Assembly: GCF_014705605.1 (NCBI RefSeq)
Contig: NZ_JACXIZ010000024.1
Span: 45,369-109,368, forward strand
Reading direction: 5' to 3'
DNA length: 64,000 bases
Source: Paenibacillus sabuli
GTDB lineage: Bacteria; Bacillota; Bacilli; Paenibacillales; Paenibacillaceae
Below are positions 39,136-47,762 of this stretch, piece after piece. Every line of letters starts with the position of its first letter. Positions within the stretch are counted from its first letter, which is position 1. The translations under genes were made by a program, and so were the position numbers. The notes under the pieces are model-generated. The model worked only from the letters and a program-made list of their open reading frames with translations, made no database searches and was not told the DNA's origin.

Positions 39136-39633
39136 TTGAATATTCGTGAAACGGATTTACCGGGAATCGGCCGAAAGTATTTGCTGGACACGCGGGGAGG
39201 CGATCGTCTTGTCGTCGTGATCCACGATGACGGACGGCGCGAAATGTTCCATTTCGCCTATGACGATCCCGATGAGAGCGTATCAATGATCTCGATGGAC
39301 GACGACGAAGCCCGCACGATCGCCAGCATTGTCGGCGGTATGACGTACAAGCCGAAGGCGCTGGAGACGATCGAGGTGGCGCTCGACGACCTGACCATCG
39401 AATGGTATAAAATCGAGGTGAATTTCCGTTGCGTCGGTCATACGATCGGCGAGATGGACATTCGGCAAAAAACCGGCGCGACCTTATTGGCCGTCGTCGA
39501 GGATGAATTCAAGCAAATCAACCCGGGGCCGGAATACCGCTTCAAGCCGGATTCGACCCTGGTGGTGGCGGGCGAGCGGCAGCATCTCAAGCAGCTCAAA
39601 AAGCTGCTGCAGGCCGGCACCCTGGACGACTAG
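39136..39633 (+). CDS. Second KhtT-like regulatory subunit
   Basis: This 165-aa paralogue of the 36430-36921 product ([40 protein letters not shown]) is alignable along its entire length. The start is TTG at 39136, placed by GGGAGGGG 6-7 bp upstream and by homology to the first copy. No second antiporter gene follows. It might form a mixed regulator with the first copy, replace it under other conditions, or act with the YitT protein. Confidence 0.85.
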   Translation: MNIRETDLPGIGRKYLLDTRGGDRLVVVIHDDGRREMFHFAYDDPDESVSMISMDDDEARTIASIVGGMTYKPKALETIEVALDDLTIEWYKIEVNFRCVGHTIGEMDIRQKTGATLLAVVEDEFKQINPGPEYRFKPDSTLVVAGERQHLKQLKKLLQAGTLDD

Positions 39634-39645
39634 ACGGAAAAGCAC

Positions 39646-39680
39646 ACAGACCCGCATCTCACTATGGGATGCGGGTCTGT
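39646..39680 (+). terminator. Hairpin after the second KhtT-like gene
   Basis: ACAGACCCGCATC (39646-39658) pairs perfectly with GATGCGGGTCTGT (39668-39680) around a nine-base loop. There is no T-run. A short direct repeat (CGTGCCGTCGC...CCCGATGT, two copies) follows it. Confidence 0.6.
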
Positions 39681-39784
39681 CGTGCCGTCGCGCCCCGATG
39701 TCGTGCCGTCGCTGCCCGATGTCGGGACGCAACGGCACCAGATTGCGGCGGACAAATAAAATCGTATATGGGGAGTGGAAAAGC

Positions 39785-40873
39785 ATGAATGAAAACCAGC
39801 GTGCAGCAACGGCGGGACCGGCGACGATGCAGGCGGCCGTCCTGACGGCGCCGACCCGGATCGAAATCCAGGCGCGCCCGGTGCCCGAGGCGACGGGACG
39901 CGACGTGCTCGTCAAGGTTATGGCCGTCGGCATCTGCGGCTCGGATATTCACTATTATGAGCACGGTCGGATCGGTCCGTATGTCGTGAAGGGACCGATC
40001 ATACTCGGTCACGAATGTGCCGGCGTCGTCGTCGCGGTCGGCGAGCAGGTGAGGACGCTGCAGCCCGGCGACCGCGTGGCGGTCGAGCCCGGCGTGACGT
40101 GCGGCTACTGCGCATTTTGCAAGGAAGGGCGCTACAACCTCTGTCCGGAGGTGCAATTCCTGGCGACGCCGCCGTACGACGGCGCCTTCGTGCAATACAT
40201 CAAGCATCGCGAAGACTTCCTGTATCGCATCCCGGATACGATGTCGTACGAGACGGCGGCGCTGTGCGAGCCGTTCTCCGTCGGCGTGCACGCGGTGCGC
40301 CGGGCCCGTCTGCAGCCCGGGGAGACGGTAGCGATTATCGGCATGGGGCCGGTCGGCCTGATGGCGGTCGTCGCGGCGCGCGCCTTTGGCGCCGGGCGGA
40401 TCGTCGTCAGCGACCGCGAGCCGCTGCGTCTGGAGGCGGCGCTGCGGCTCGGAGCGGATGCGGCGGTGGACGCGTCTGCCGCCGATGGACTTGCGCAGCT
40501 CCGGGGCGGGGCCGACGGCAGCGGTGTCCATGTCGCGCTGGAGACGGCCGGGCATCCCGCCGCACTGCAGACGGCGCTTGGCAGTCTGCGCCGCGGCGGA
40601 CGCCTGGCGATCGTCGGCCTGCCGCCGCAGGACGAGATTCCGCTCAACGTGCCGTTCATCGCCGACAACGAAGCGGACATTTACGGCGTGTTCCGATACG
40701 CCAACACGTACCCGCAGGGCCTGGCGCTGCTGGCTGCGGGCCTGGCGGATACGGACGGCGTCATGATCACGGACCGCTATCCGCTCGAGCAGGCGCAGCA
40801 AGCGATGGAGCGCGCCCGCACCAACAAGTCGGGCTCGCTCAAGGTCGTTGTTTATCCGAACGGACCCGTCTGA
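39785..40873 (+). CDS. Zinc-dependent NAD(P) alcohol dehydrogenase (sorbitol/xylitol dehydrogenase type)
   Basis: This 362-aa medium-chain dehydrogenase has catalytic zinc ligands in GICGSDIHYYE and LGHECAG, structural zinc cysteines in VTCGYCAFCKEGRYNLC and a Rossmann motif AIIGMGPVGLMA. The DIHYY signature is typical of sorbitol and xylitol dehydrogenases, which oxidise polyols to ketoses. ATG at 39785 follows ATGGGGAGTGG. It is flanked by hairpins and repeats and appears monocistronic. Confidence 0.9.
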   Translation: MNENQRAATAGPATMQAAVLTAPTRIEIQARPVPEATGRDVLVKVMAVGICGSDIHYYEHGRIGPYVVKGPIILGHECAGVVVAVGEQVRTLQPGDRVAVEPGVTCGYCAFCKEGRYNLCPEVQFLATPPYDGAFVQYIKHREDFLYRIPDTMSYETAALCEPFSVGVHAVRRARLQPGETVAIIGMGPVGLMAVVAARAFGAGRIVVSDREPLRLEAALRLGADAAVDASAADGLAQLRGGADGSGVHVALETAGHPAALQTALGSLRRGGRLAIVGLPPQDEIPLNVPFIADNEADIYGVFRYANTYPQGLALLAAGLADTDGVMITDRYPLEQAQQAMERARTNKSGSLKVVVYPNGPV

Positions 40874-41045
40874 ACAACCGAGCCCTTCGGATGCGGCGAG
40901 CAGGTGCGGGAGTCGGGGCGCTGTCAAGCAGCGAATCGTGTGGCGAGCAGGTATGGGAGTAGAGTCGCCGTCATGCGGCGAATCGTGTGGGCGTCCGGTC
41001 GTTTTGGCAAAGAACAGGGGAGCGGGTTTAGGCTTGAATCGGCTC

Positions 41046-41232
41046 TAATGGACAAGGGAGCCGCTTAGCGCCATTTTTTGGCTTCCTTTGGCGCGTAACG
41101 GACAAGAGCGCCGCTTAGCGGGATTCATGGCTCTCTAAAGTGGCTCAATCTCCTGCTAAGCGTCGCTGATGACCGTTACAGTCGGGCTCGCGTCGAATTT
41201 GGGCGCTAAGCGTCTCTGGTGTCCGTTACAGC
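41046..41232. repeat. 50-bp-phased repeat cluster (two inverted, two direct copies)
   Basis: This occupies the middle of the 467-base gap 40874-41340. Inverted copies have CGCTTA at 41062 and 41112 (50 bp apart); direct copies have TAAGCG at 41157 and 41207 (50 bp apart). Each copy has the form TAAGCG, 13 bases ending in CC or CCG, then TTA (mostly TTACAG). Bases between copies are unrelated. The rest of the gap (40874-41040) shows no feature I can name. Confidence 0.8.
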
Positions 41233-41268
41233 TACTGCCTTCTAGGTTTCATAATTTTGTGACATCTG

Positions 41269-41302
41269 CCCGGCATTTCGCCTTGCGAAGCAGCCGGGTT
41301 TT
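41269..41302 (+). terminator. Hairpin with T-tract upstream of the DUF420 gene
   Basis: CCCGGC...TTCG pairs with CGAA...GCCGGG and is followed by TTTT. It lies about 40 bp before the DUF420 start codon, so it either ends upstream transcription or attenuates this gene. Confidence 0.45.
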
Positions 41303-41340
41303 GTCTATTCTAGTAGGAGAAGCGTCTAGGGAGGCAAGTC

Positions 41341-41865
41341 ATGCAAAAAACGCGTAATTTTACACCGGCCATCGCCGTATTTTCCATTATATTGATCGGG
41401 ATTATCGCACTGTTGTTCTTTTTGCCCGGGCACGACGGGGAGCTTGGCTTTGACGTCACGATTTTTCCACTGCTCAACGCCATTTTTAACTTGTTCACTT
41501 TCAGCTTTCTGGTGATTGCGTTGCTGGCGGTCAAGCGCCGCAACATTCCGCTGCATCGCAACTTCATTATGGCCGCGTTTGTGTCGACGTTTTTCTTTCT
41601 TGTCTCCTACGTTACGTATCACTACCTGACGGAGCCGACGCTGTTCGGCGGGCCTGACTGGCTGCGCTATATTTATTATTTCGTGCTGATCTCGCATGTG
41701 ATGATGGCGATCGTCAATGTCCCGCTGGCGCTGATCTCAATCGCGCACGGCTTCAATATGAAGATCGAGAAGCATCGTCGAATCGCCCGGTGGACGATGC
41801 CGGTCTGGCTGTACGTCAGCAGCACGGGCGTCATCGTGTACCTGTTGATTAGCCCGTATTATTAA
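41341..41865 (+). CDS. DUF420 membrane protein (YozB/CtaM-like)
   Basis: This 174-aa protein has four to five membrane segments and the family pattern LNAIFNLFTFSFLVIALLAVKRRNIPLHRNFMM-like start, conserved His in IPLHRNF, TYHY and IEKHRRIARWTMP. In Bacillus the family member CtaM/YozB supports cytochrome oxidase assembly. The ATG follows AGGGAGGCAAGTC. No oxidase genes are nearby, so the role is inferred from family only. Confidence 0.85.
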   Translation: MQKTRNFTPAIAVFSIILIGIIALLFFLPGHDGELGFDVTIFPLLNAIFNLFTFSFLVIALLAVKRRNIPLHRNFIMAAFVSTFFFLVSYVTYHYLTEPTLFGGPDWLRYIYYFVLISHVMMAIVNVPLALISIAHGFNMKIEKHRRIARWTMPVWLYVSSTGVIVYLLISPYY

Positions 41866-41911
41866 GGAATCGCATGATGCAGGCATGAGCGCTGCATGCA
41901 AGGCGAGACTG

Positions 41912-41942
41912 GCCACGTCTTCTTTTGAAGGCGTGGCTTTTT
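41912..41942 (+). terminator. Terminator of the DUF420 gene
   Basis: GCCACGTCTTC pairs with GAAGGCGTGGC (one T-G pair) around TTTT and is followed by five T. Confidence 0.75.
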
Positions 41943-42064
41943 CGCTCTATTGCGGTGTCGCCGACCAGCCTCGGACGCGATAACGTTACTTTTTCGCTCT
42001 ATTGCCGACTCGGCTCGTCCTCCTCCGTCTCGAAGCGTCGACGCAGGCGGGCCGGTCCCAGCGG

Positions 42065-42937
42065 CTAGCTGCGCCGTCGGATGTCGGAGGGAGCGGCGTG
42101 GTTGTAGCGCTTGTAAGCGCGGCTGAAGTAAGAAAGATCGCCAAAGCCGGTCGCCAGCGCGATCTCGGTAATGCTCAGGTCGCTGTTGCGCAGCAGATGG
42201 TCCGCCTCCAGCAGGCGGGTACGGGTGATGTAGTCCGACACGGTGCGCCCGGTAAGCTCCTTGAACAGCCGGCTGAAGTGATAGCGGCTCAGTCCCGCGA
42301 GTCCCGCCAGCGTCTCGATGGAGATCGTGTCGGCATAGTGCGCCTCGATATGGCCAAAGACCGGCGCAAAGCGCTCCAGATTGCGGAGCCGCTGCCGCGA
42401 CTGCGATTCGGTCAGCCACGTCGCGACATAGCCGCGCAGCAACTGCGCGAACAGGCGGTACAGCAAGGACTTGACGGACAGCTCATAGCCGTACGGTCGA
42501 TCCTGCAGCTCGCGCGCCAGTGCCGTCACCGTCTCGTGCAGCGCCTCGTCCGCGGCGATATGGTTGCGGAACAGGATCTGATTGTGTGCGACCGGGGCCA
42601 GGTACTTGGTCTGCGCGGCATCGAGGCTGCGGCTCTGGAGCAGCTCGAGATCGACGATCAGCACCTCATAGCGCAGGTCCTCGGACAGACAGACGCCGTG
42701 ATGCAGATCGTTGCTGTTGATGGCGACGATATCGCCTGCGCGGACGTGGCAGGGCTTCGAATTGCACTCGATGCGCGCCTCGCCGGTGACGAAGCGCAGC
42801 AGCTCGAAGTGCCGGTGCCAGTGCGGCGGGAATAAGGTAACGCCTTGACCGCTGAACCGGGTATGGTGGAGCTTCACGGGAAACTGCGGGTCGGGCATGC
42901 TCATCTCCTCGCGCAGCGAGACGGGCTGGCGCGTCAT
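42065..42937 (-). CDS. AraC-family regulator with cupin sensor domain
   Basis: This 290-aa regulator has an N-terminal cupin (FPPHWHRHFELLRFVTG, HVRAGDIVAINSNDLHH) and a C-terminal AraC domain (about 190-288; LAGLSRYHFSRLFKELTGRTVSDYI, ITEIALATGFGDLSYFSRAYKRY). The ATG at 42937 is preferred because GAGGTG lies 8 bp upstream; a GTG three codons earlier is possible. It is divergent from the sugar isomerase/epimerase gene and probably controls it. Confidence 0.9.
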   Translation of the reverse strand: MTRQPVSLREEMSMPDPQFPVKLHHTRFSGQGVTLFPPHWHRHFELLRFVTGEARIECNSKPCHVRAGDIVAINSNDLHHGVCLSEDLRYEVLIVDLELLQSRSLDAAQTKYLAPVAHNQILFRNHIAADEALHETVTALARELQDRPYGYELSVKSLLYRLFAQLLRGYVATWLTESQSRQRLRNLERFAPVFGHIEAHYADTISIETLAGLAGLSRYHFSRLFKELTGRTVSDYITRTRLLEADHLLRNSDLSITEIALATGFGDLSYFSRAYKRYNHAAPSDIRRRS

Positions 42938-43061
42938 GGAATTCACCTCAATATCGCATAATCGTACAAATTGTCAGCACACGCATACAAGGAATCGCGC
43001 GCGATACATACTATAATACAATAGAAACGTGTCAAAGTGTGAGCAAGGGAGGAAAAGCAAA

Positions 43062-43919
43062 ATGAAATTGGGCGTAAGCACATATAGCCTGTACAAGGCC
43101 ATCGCTGCCGGCGAGCTGTCGCCGGTGCAGGTCGTCGAGGAAATCGCCGCAATGGGCGGCGAGCACGTAGAGGTGGTGCCGATCGGCTTCTCGCTGACGG
43201 AGCGGCCCGAGCTGATCGGTCAGATTCGCGACAAGGCGCAGGAGCTGGGACTGGAGGTCTCGAATTACGCGATCGGCGCGAACTTCTACACCGAGACGGA
43301 GGAGGCGCGGCAGCAGGAGATCGAGCGCGTCAAGGGCGAGGTCGAGATTGCCAGGCAGCTGGGCGTGAAGCTGATGCGCCACGATGTCGCAAGCGCGCCC
43401 GATACGTCGATCCAGGCATTCAACGCGCGGCTGGACAAGCTGGCCGACGCTTGCCGCCAAGTCGCGGACTATGCCGCCGAGGCGGGCATTACGACGAGCG
43501 TGGAGAACCACGGCTACTTCGTGCAGGCGAGCGACCGCGTGCAGGCGCTTGTAGCGGCGACGGATCGCGCGAACTTCAAGACGACGCTCGATATCGGCAA
43601 CTTCATGGTCGTCGACGAAGATTCGGTGGCGGCCGTCAAGAAGAACATCGGCATCGCCTCCATGGTGCATATCAAGGACTTCTATCTGCGTCCGGGCAGC
43701 CGCGGGCTCGGCGAGGGCTGGTTCAAGACGGCCAGCGGCAACGCGCTGCGCGGCGCCATCGCCGGCCATGGAGATATCGATATGCACGAGGTGCTGCGTA
43801 CGATCAAGCACGCGGGATACGACGGCTATCTCTCGATCGAATTCGAGGGCATGGAGGAATGCAAGCTCGGCGCGCGTCTGGCGCTGGAGAACGTGAAGCG
43901 GATCTGGGACGAGGTGTGA
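43062..43919 (+). CDS. Sugar phosphate isomerase/epimerase family protein (TIM barrel)
   Basis: This 285-aa xylose-isomerase-like TIM barrel has likely metal ligands in TTSVENHGYF (E), TTLDIGNF (D), SMVHIKDFYL (H, D) and YLSIEFEGME (E). Such proteins isomerise or epimerise sugars, inositols or keto acids. ATG at 43062 follows AAGGGAGGAAAAG. It stands alone opposite an AraC regulator and probably works on a sugar sensed by that regulator. Confidence 0.88.
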   Translation: MKLGVSTYSLYKAIAAGELSPVQVVEEIAAMGGEHVEVVPIGFSLTERPELIGQIRDKAQELGLEVSNYAIGANFYTETEEARQQEIERVKGEVEIARQLGVKLMRHDVASAPDTSIQAFNARLDKLADACRQVADYAAEAGITTSVENHGYFVQASDRVQALVAATDRANFKTTLDIGNFMVVDEDSVAAVKKNIGIASMVHIKDFYLRPGSRGLGEGWFKTASGNALRGAIAGHGDIDMHEVLRTIKHAGYDGYLSIEFEGMEECKLGARLALENVKRIWDEV

Positions 43920-43920
43920 T

Positions 43921-43974
43921 TTTACATTTCGCTTACACTGCGATGTGCTGCCGTTGACTTAGCTGCCCTATGAT
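43921..43974 (+). promoter_or_regulatory. Candidate Pho box and -10 upstream of the CBS-MCP gene
   Basis: TTTACA (43921), CTTACA (43932) and TTGACT (43954) lie on an exact 11-bp phase (the 43943 position is degenerate). TATGAT (43969-43974) follows the last after 9 bp. The 9-bp gap equals that before the pstS -10. Confidence 0.45.
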
Positions 43975-44006
43975 AGAGGTATAGGTCATTAGGGGAGTGA
44001 TGCGGA

Positions 44007-45203
44007 GTGTCAACCGGGACGAAAGTACGGCCTGAGACGCAGACAACAGCGCGGTCGGCGAGCGCGACGAGCACGGCTGCTCGTCAGCTGCGAGAGACGC
44101 CGGAAGCGATTGTGGGGGAGTTCGTGCGGCGCGCACAGGCCGTCGCGCCGGCGTGCAGATGCAGAGAAGCGGCGCGGCTATTCGAGCGTCAGGAGGGCGG
44201 CGAGTGTCTCGTCGTGTGCAGCGACGACGGCCGCCCGCTCGGCCTGATCATGCGGGACAAGTTCGCCCGCGCCCTGAGCCGCCGCTACGGAGCGGAGCTG
44301 TACGATACGCGATCCGTGACGAGACTGATGGACGCCTCGCCGCTCCTCATCGATATCGGCGACGCGGCCCAATCGCTGATCGATCGCGCCCTCGGCCGCT
44401 CGGAGGAGACGCTCTATGACTGCGTCGTCGTGACGGAGGCTGAGCGCTATGCGGGCGTGCTGACGGTAGCCGATCTGCTCGGCATCTCCAGGCTGCTGCA
44501 GCGGCAGGCGGCGGCCGCGCAGATGCGGACGATCCGCGGCACACAAGCCATGCTGCAGCAGATCGATCGATCGGTCGCAGAGGCCAGAGCCTCGACCGAG
44601 CAGGGTGAGCGGCTCTCGGAGACGATGGTCGAGCTGACGCTGCAGGGCAAAAACGAACTGGACAAGGTCGGCGAGGCGTTCGGCCGGATGGTGGCGCGCA
44701 CCGACAGGCAGGATGGGCAGACTCGAGACCTGCAGGCGCGCGCGAGCGCCATCGGCAGCGTGACCGGCTTGATCCGCGAGCTGGCGGAGCAGTCGGGCCT
44801 GCTGGCGGTCAATGCGGCGATCGAGGCGGCGCGTGCGGGCGAGCATGGCAGAGGCTTCGCGGTCGTCGCCGACGAGGTGCGCAAGCTCGCGGCGCAAACG
44901 AAGCGCTCCGCCGACGAGATCCGGCACTCGATCAGCGCGATCCTGGAAGCGGTGGAAGGCACGGCCGAGCTCGTCCGGCACGGACGCGAGGAGACGTTGG
45001 CAGCCGAGACGCATATTCAGGAGGCCAGTTCGCTATTCGGCAAGCTGTTCCACGCCGCCGCAGACAATCGCGTCAGCAGCGAGCAGATCGCCAGGTCCTC
45101 CGGCGACGCCTACACGAATACCGGACAAGTCAAGCTGGAGATCGAGCGGCTGCTGACCGAGCTGCAGCGCGCCGAGTCCCGGCGCGAGGAGTCCGCAAGC
45201 TGA
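44007..45203 (+). CDS. Soluble CBS-domain methyl-accepting chemotaxis-like protein
   Basis: This 398-aa protein lacks membrane segments. A CBS pair occupies about 40-160 ([42 protein letters not shown]), followed by an MCP signalling domain (about 190-390) with hairpin tip [20 protein letters not shown] and [16 protein letters not shown] pairs bind adenosyl nucleotides, so it may signal energy or nucleotide state to CheA or act outside chemotaxis. The CBS module resembles that of the GGDEF protein at 54 kb. GTG start at 44007 follows GGGGAG. Confidence 0.88.
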   Translation: MSTGTKVRPETQTTARSASATSTAARQLRETPEAIVGEFVRRAQAVAPACRCREAARLFERQEGGECLVVCSDDGRPLGLIMRDKFARALSRRYGAELYDTRSVTRLMDASPLLIDIGDAAQSLIDRALGRSEETLYDCVVVTEAERYAGVLTVADLLGISRLLQRQAAAAQMRTIRGTQAMLQQIDRSVAEARASTEQGERLSETMVELTLQGKNELDKVGEAFGRMVARTDRQDGQTRDLQARASAIGSVTGLIRELAEQSGLLAVNAAIEAARAGEHGRGFAVVADEVRKLAAQTKRSADEIRHSISAILEAVEGTAELVRHGREETLAAETHIQEASSLFGKLFHAAADNRVSSEQIARSSGDAYTNTGQVKLEIERLLTELQRAESRREESAS

Positions 45204-45230
45204 AGAAAGGTTCGACAAGCTTTAAAAAAT

Positions 45231-45339
45231 CAAAATAGCTTGAATTAGCTCAAAATAGCTTGAATTAGCTCAAAATATTTTGAATTAGCTCGAATTATCT
45301 AGAACTAGCTCAAAATAGCTCGAATATCTCAAAATAGCC
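45231..45339 (+). repeat. 20-bp tandem repeat (about 5.5 copies)
   Basis: Units of CAAAATAGCTTGAATTAGCT start at 45231, 45251, 45271, 45291 and 45311, then a partial copy. The first two are identical and later ones diverge. It is AT-rich in contrast to its surroundings and sits between the CBS-MCP stop codon and its terminator, so it would be part of the 3' end of that transcript. Confidence 0.85.
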
Positions 45340-45341
45340 TA

Positions 45342-45386
45342 AAGCCCTCAAGCCCGCTATAACGTCGGGATTGAGGGCTTTTTTTG
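45342..45386 (+). terminator. Terminator of the CBS-MCP gene
   Basis: AAGCCCTCAAGCCCG pairs with CGGGATTGAGGGCTT (one mismatch in 15 bp) around a nine-base loop, followed by seven T. Confidence 0.9.
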
Positions 45387-45430
45387 AACTAATGAAGAGA
45401 GAGGCTGTCGAGTTAGGAGCTGGACAAGAG

Positions 45431-46486
45431 ATAAGCGCAAAATGTGAGCTTACAGGGCGGAATCTGCATGAGCGGCGGAAATAAGCGCAAAATGTGAGCT
45501 TACAGGGCGGAATCTGCATGAGCGGCGGAAATAAGCGCAAAATGTGAGCTTACAGGGCGGAATCTGCATGAGCGGCGGAAATAAGCGCAAAATGTGAGCT
45601 TACAGGGCGAGATCTGCATGAGCGGCGGAAATAAGCGCAAAATGTGAGCTTATAGGGCGGAATCTGCATCAGCGGCGGAAATAAGCGCAAAATGTGAGCT
45701 TACAGGGCGCAATCTGCATAAGCGGCGGAAATAAGCGCAAAATGTGAGCTTACAGGGCGGAATCTGCATGAGCGGGGGAAATAAGCGCAAAATGTGAGCT
45801 TATAGGGCGGAATCTGCATCAGCGGCGGAAATAAGCGCAAAATGTGAGCTTACAGGGCGAGATCTGCATGAGCGGCGGAAATAAGCGCAAAATGTGATCT
45901 TACTGGATGGAATCTGCATGAGCGGCGGAAATAAGCGCAAAATGTGAGCTTACAGGGCGGAATCTGCATGAGCGGTGGAAATAAGCGCAAAATGTGAGCT
46001 TACAGGGCGGAATCTGCATGAGCGGCGGAAATAAGCGCAAAATGTGAGCTTACAGGGCGGAATCTGCATGAGCGGGGGAAATAAGCGCAAAATGTGAGCT
46101 TACAGGGCGCAATCTGCATAAGCGGCGGAAATAAGCGCAAAATGTGAGCTTACAGGGCGGAATCTGCATGAGCGGGGGAAATAAGCGCAAAATGTGAGCC
46201 TACAGGGCGAGATCTGCATCAGCGGTGGAAATAAGCGCAAAATGTGAGCTTACAGGGCGGAATCTGCATGAGCGGCGGAAATAAGCGCAAAATGTGAGCT
46301 TACAGGGCGGAATCTGCATGAGCGGCGGAAATAAGCGCAAAATGTGAGCTTACAGGGCGAGATCTGCATGAGCGGCGGAAATAAGCGCAAAATGTGAGCT
46401 TACAGGGCGGAATCTGCATGAGCGGGGGAAATAAGCGCAAAATGTGAGCCTACAGGGCGAGATCTGCATCAGCGGCGGAAATAAGC
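45431..46486 (+). repeat. 50-bp tandem repeat array 2 (21 copies plus a partial)
   Basis: The unit start ATAAGCGCAA occurs at 45431 and every 50 bp to 46431, then a partial copy at 46481. The unit reads GGAATCTGCATGAGCGGC, GGAAATAAGCGCAAAATG, TGAGCTTACAGGGC. Variants (GGCGAG, GGCGCA, CATC, GGGGGAA, GAGCC) recur in the same order at distances of whole units, so the array has grown by block duplication. It fills the gap between the CBS-MCP terminator and the convergent LysR gene; 46487-46705 has only the short repeats listed separately. Confidence 0.97.
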
Positions 46487-46626
46487 AGCACGCATCACAA
46501 TGGGTGCGATCAGAGGCCCGACGCAGCCCCGGCGCGCACGATGCCGCTCGCCACAGGACGGGCTCGCTGTGCCGCCTTAAATTCATAGAAAGTATAGGAT
46601 TTCCCGTATACTTGTCTAGATTTTTC

Positions 46627-46680
46627 GGAACGAAACGGACTCGACCGAGAATGACGGCCTCGCAGAAACGGACTCGACCG
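46627..46680 (+). repeat. Two copies of GAAACGGACTCGACCG
   Basis: GGAACGAAACGGACTCGACCG is at 46627-46647 and GAAACGGACTCGACCG at 46665-46680. The 21-mer is identical to 33277-33297, where it forms the left arm of a hairpin between convergent genes. Both loci are adjacent to 50-bp-phased repeats and to convergent gene ends. Confidence 0.75.
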
Positions 46681-46705
46681 AAAAAGATGGTCTCGCCGTT
46701 TCGCC

Positions 46706-47581
46706 TTAGGCCATCCACGAGGCGATGCGGGCGAGCTGCTCGCCGGTGCCGGGCGCAGCGCGCCAAGCGGCCTCGAGACGCCAGCGCTGCGTGCAGTCCG
46801 GCAGCGGCAGCCGGCCGAAGCGGGCATCGCCCTCGCCGAGCAACGCCTCCGGCACGATCGCCGCGCAGCCGAGCTGCAGCGCGGCCTGCAGCGTCAGCTC
46901 GAGCGTCGCGAACGATGCCCGCACCGCGAGCGGCTCGCTCAGCTGCCCCTCCCAGTCGCGCACGATGCGCGCCACCGACGGCGCTCCATAGCGCACGACC
47001 GCCAGGCCGGCCAGCTCGGCTGCCGCTGCGGGGGGCGCTGCAGCCAGCGGTTGATCGGCCGGCACTGCCAAGGTCAGCGGCGACTCGACCAGCCGCAGCC
47101 GGTGCTGCGCCTCGGCGGTGGCCGACTCTGCAGGGGCGACGCCATATACGATCAGATCGAGCCGCCCCTGCTGCTGCGCCGGCAGCAGCTCCTCCTCCGC
47201 GCCCGACTCGACGGCGAGCAGCAGCGCTTCCTCCGGCGCGCAGCGCTGCAGCCAGTCCGAGCCGGCGAGCCAGACCGCAGCCGCATCCGTGAGACCGATC
47301 GCCACACGCTGGCGCCCGCTGTCGCGAAGCGCTACGACCTTTTCCTCCGCTTCTTCATAGAGCGCGACGATCGAGGCGGCATACGGCAGCAACGCCCGTC
47401 CGGCCTCGGTCAGCACGATGCGCCCCGGCCGCGCTGCGAACAGCTTCACGCCCCATTCCTGCTCCATTTTCTTCATATGCACACTGATGGTCGGCTGCTT
47501 CATCTGCAGCGCCTGCGCCACCGCAGTCACCTGATGGAGACGGTCGATCAGGACCAGAATGCGCAGTTTTAATAATCGCAT
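46706..47581 (-). CDS. LysR-family transcriptional regulator
   Basis: This 291-aa regulator has an N-terminal winged helix (LIDRLHQVTAVAQALQMKQPTISVHMKKME; about 8-65) and a periplasmic-binding-like effector domain (about 90-290). It is divergent from pstS across a 180-bp gap. It may act on itself or an unlinked target; I see no reason to tie it to phosphate except position. Start ATG at 47581, with AAGGAG 14 bases upstream, a long spacing. Confidence 0.9.
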   Translation of the reverse strand: MRLLKLRILVLIDRLHQVTAVAQALQMKQPTISVHMKKMEQEWGVKLFAARPGRIVLTEAGRALLPYAASIVALYEEAEEKVVALRDSGRQRVAIGLTDAAAVWLAGSDWLQRCAPEEALLLAVESGAEEELLPAQQQGRLDLIVYGVAPAESATAEAQHRLRLVESPLTLAVPADQPLAAAPPAAAAELAGLAVVRYGAPSVARIVRDWEGQLSEPLAVRASFATLELTLQAALQLGCAAIVPEALLGEGDARFGRLPLPDCTQRWRLEAAWRAAPGTGEQLARIASWMA

Positions 47582-47660
47582 AACAGATTCGCCGCTCCTT
47601 CTGTCTGAGTATAGTTATTATCTATAAATATAACACCATTATTCGTGATGTCTATACATA

Positions 47661-47715
47661 TTTAGCGCGTAATTTACATAAAGAAAACATCCCATTAATC
47701 CCCGCCTTCTAGAAT
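47661..47715 (+). promoter_or_regulatory. Candidate Pho box and -10 of the pst operon
   Basis: TTTAGC (47661), TTTACA (47673), AAAACA (47684) and TTAATC (47695) lie 11-12 bp apart. TAGAAT (47710-47715) follows after 9 bp, and there is no conventional -35. This is the layout of PhoP-activated promoters in Bacillus (TT[ACT]ACA-like direct repeats upstream of the -10). Confidence 0.55.
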
Positions 47716-47762
47716 AGGACATGTAAACAAAAATATGTGGATGAGGAAGGGGAAACCAAGCA

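Noticed and set aside
45431..46486. Reverse-strand reading frames through array 2
   Set aside because: They exist only because the repeat lacks stops in some frames; no start site, and the 50-bp unit shifts frame in each copy.
46444..47292. Plus-strand frame of 282 codons opposite the LysR gene
   Set aside because: Arg/Ala/Pro-rich, no ribosome site, antisense to a clear LysR gene.
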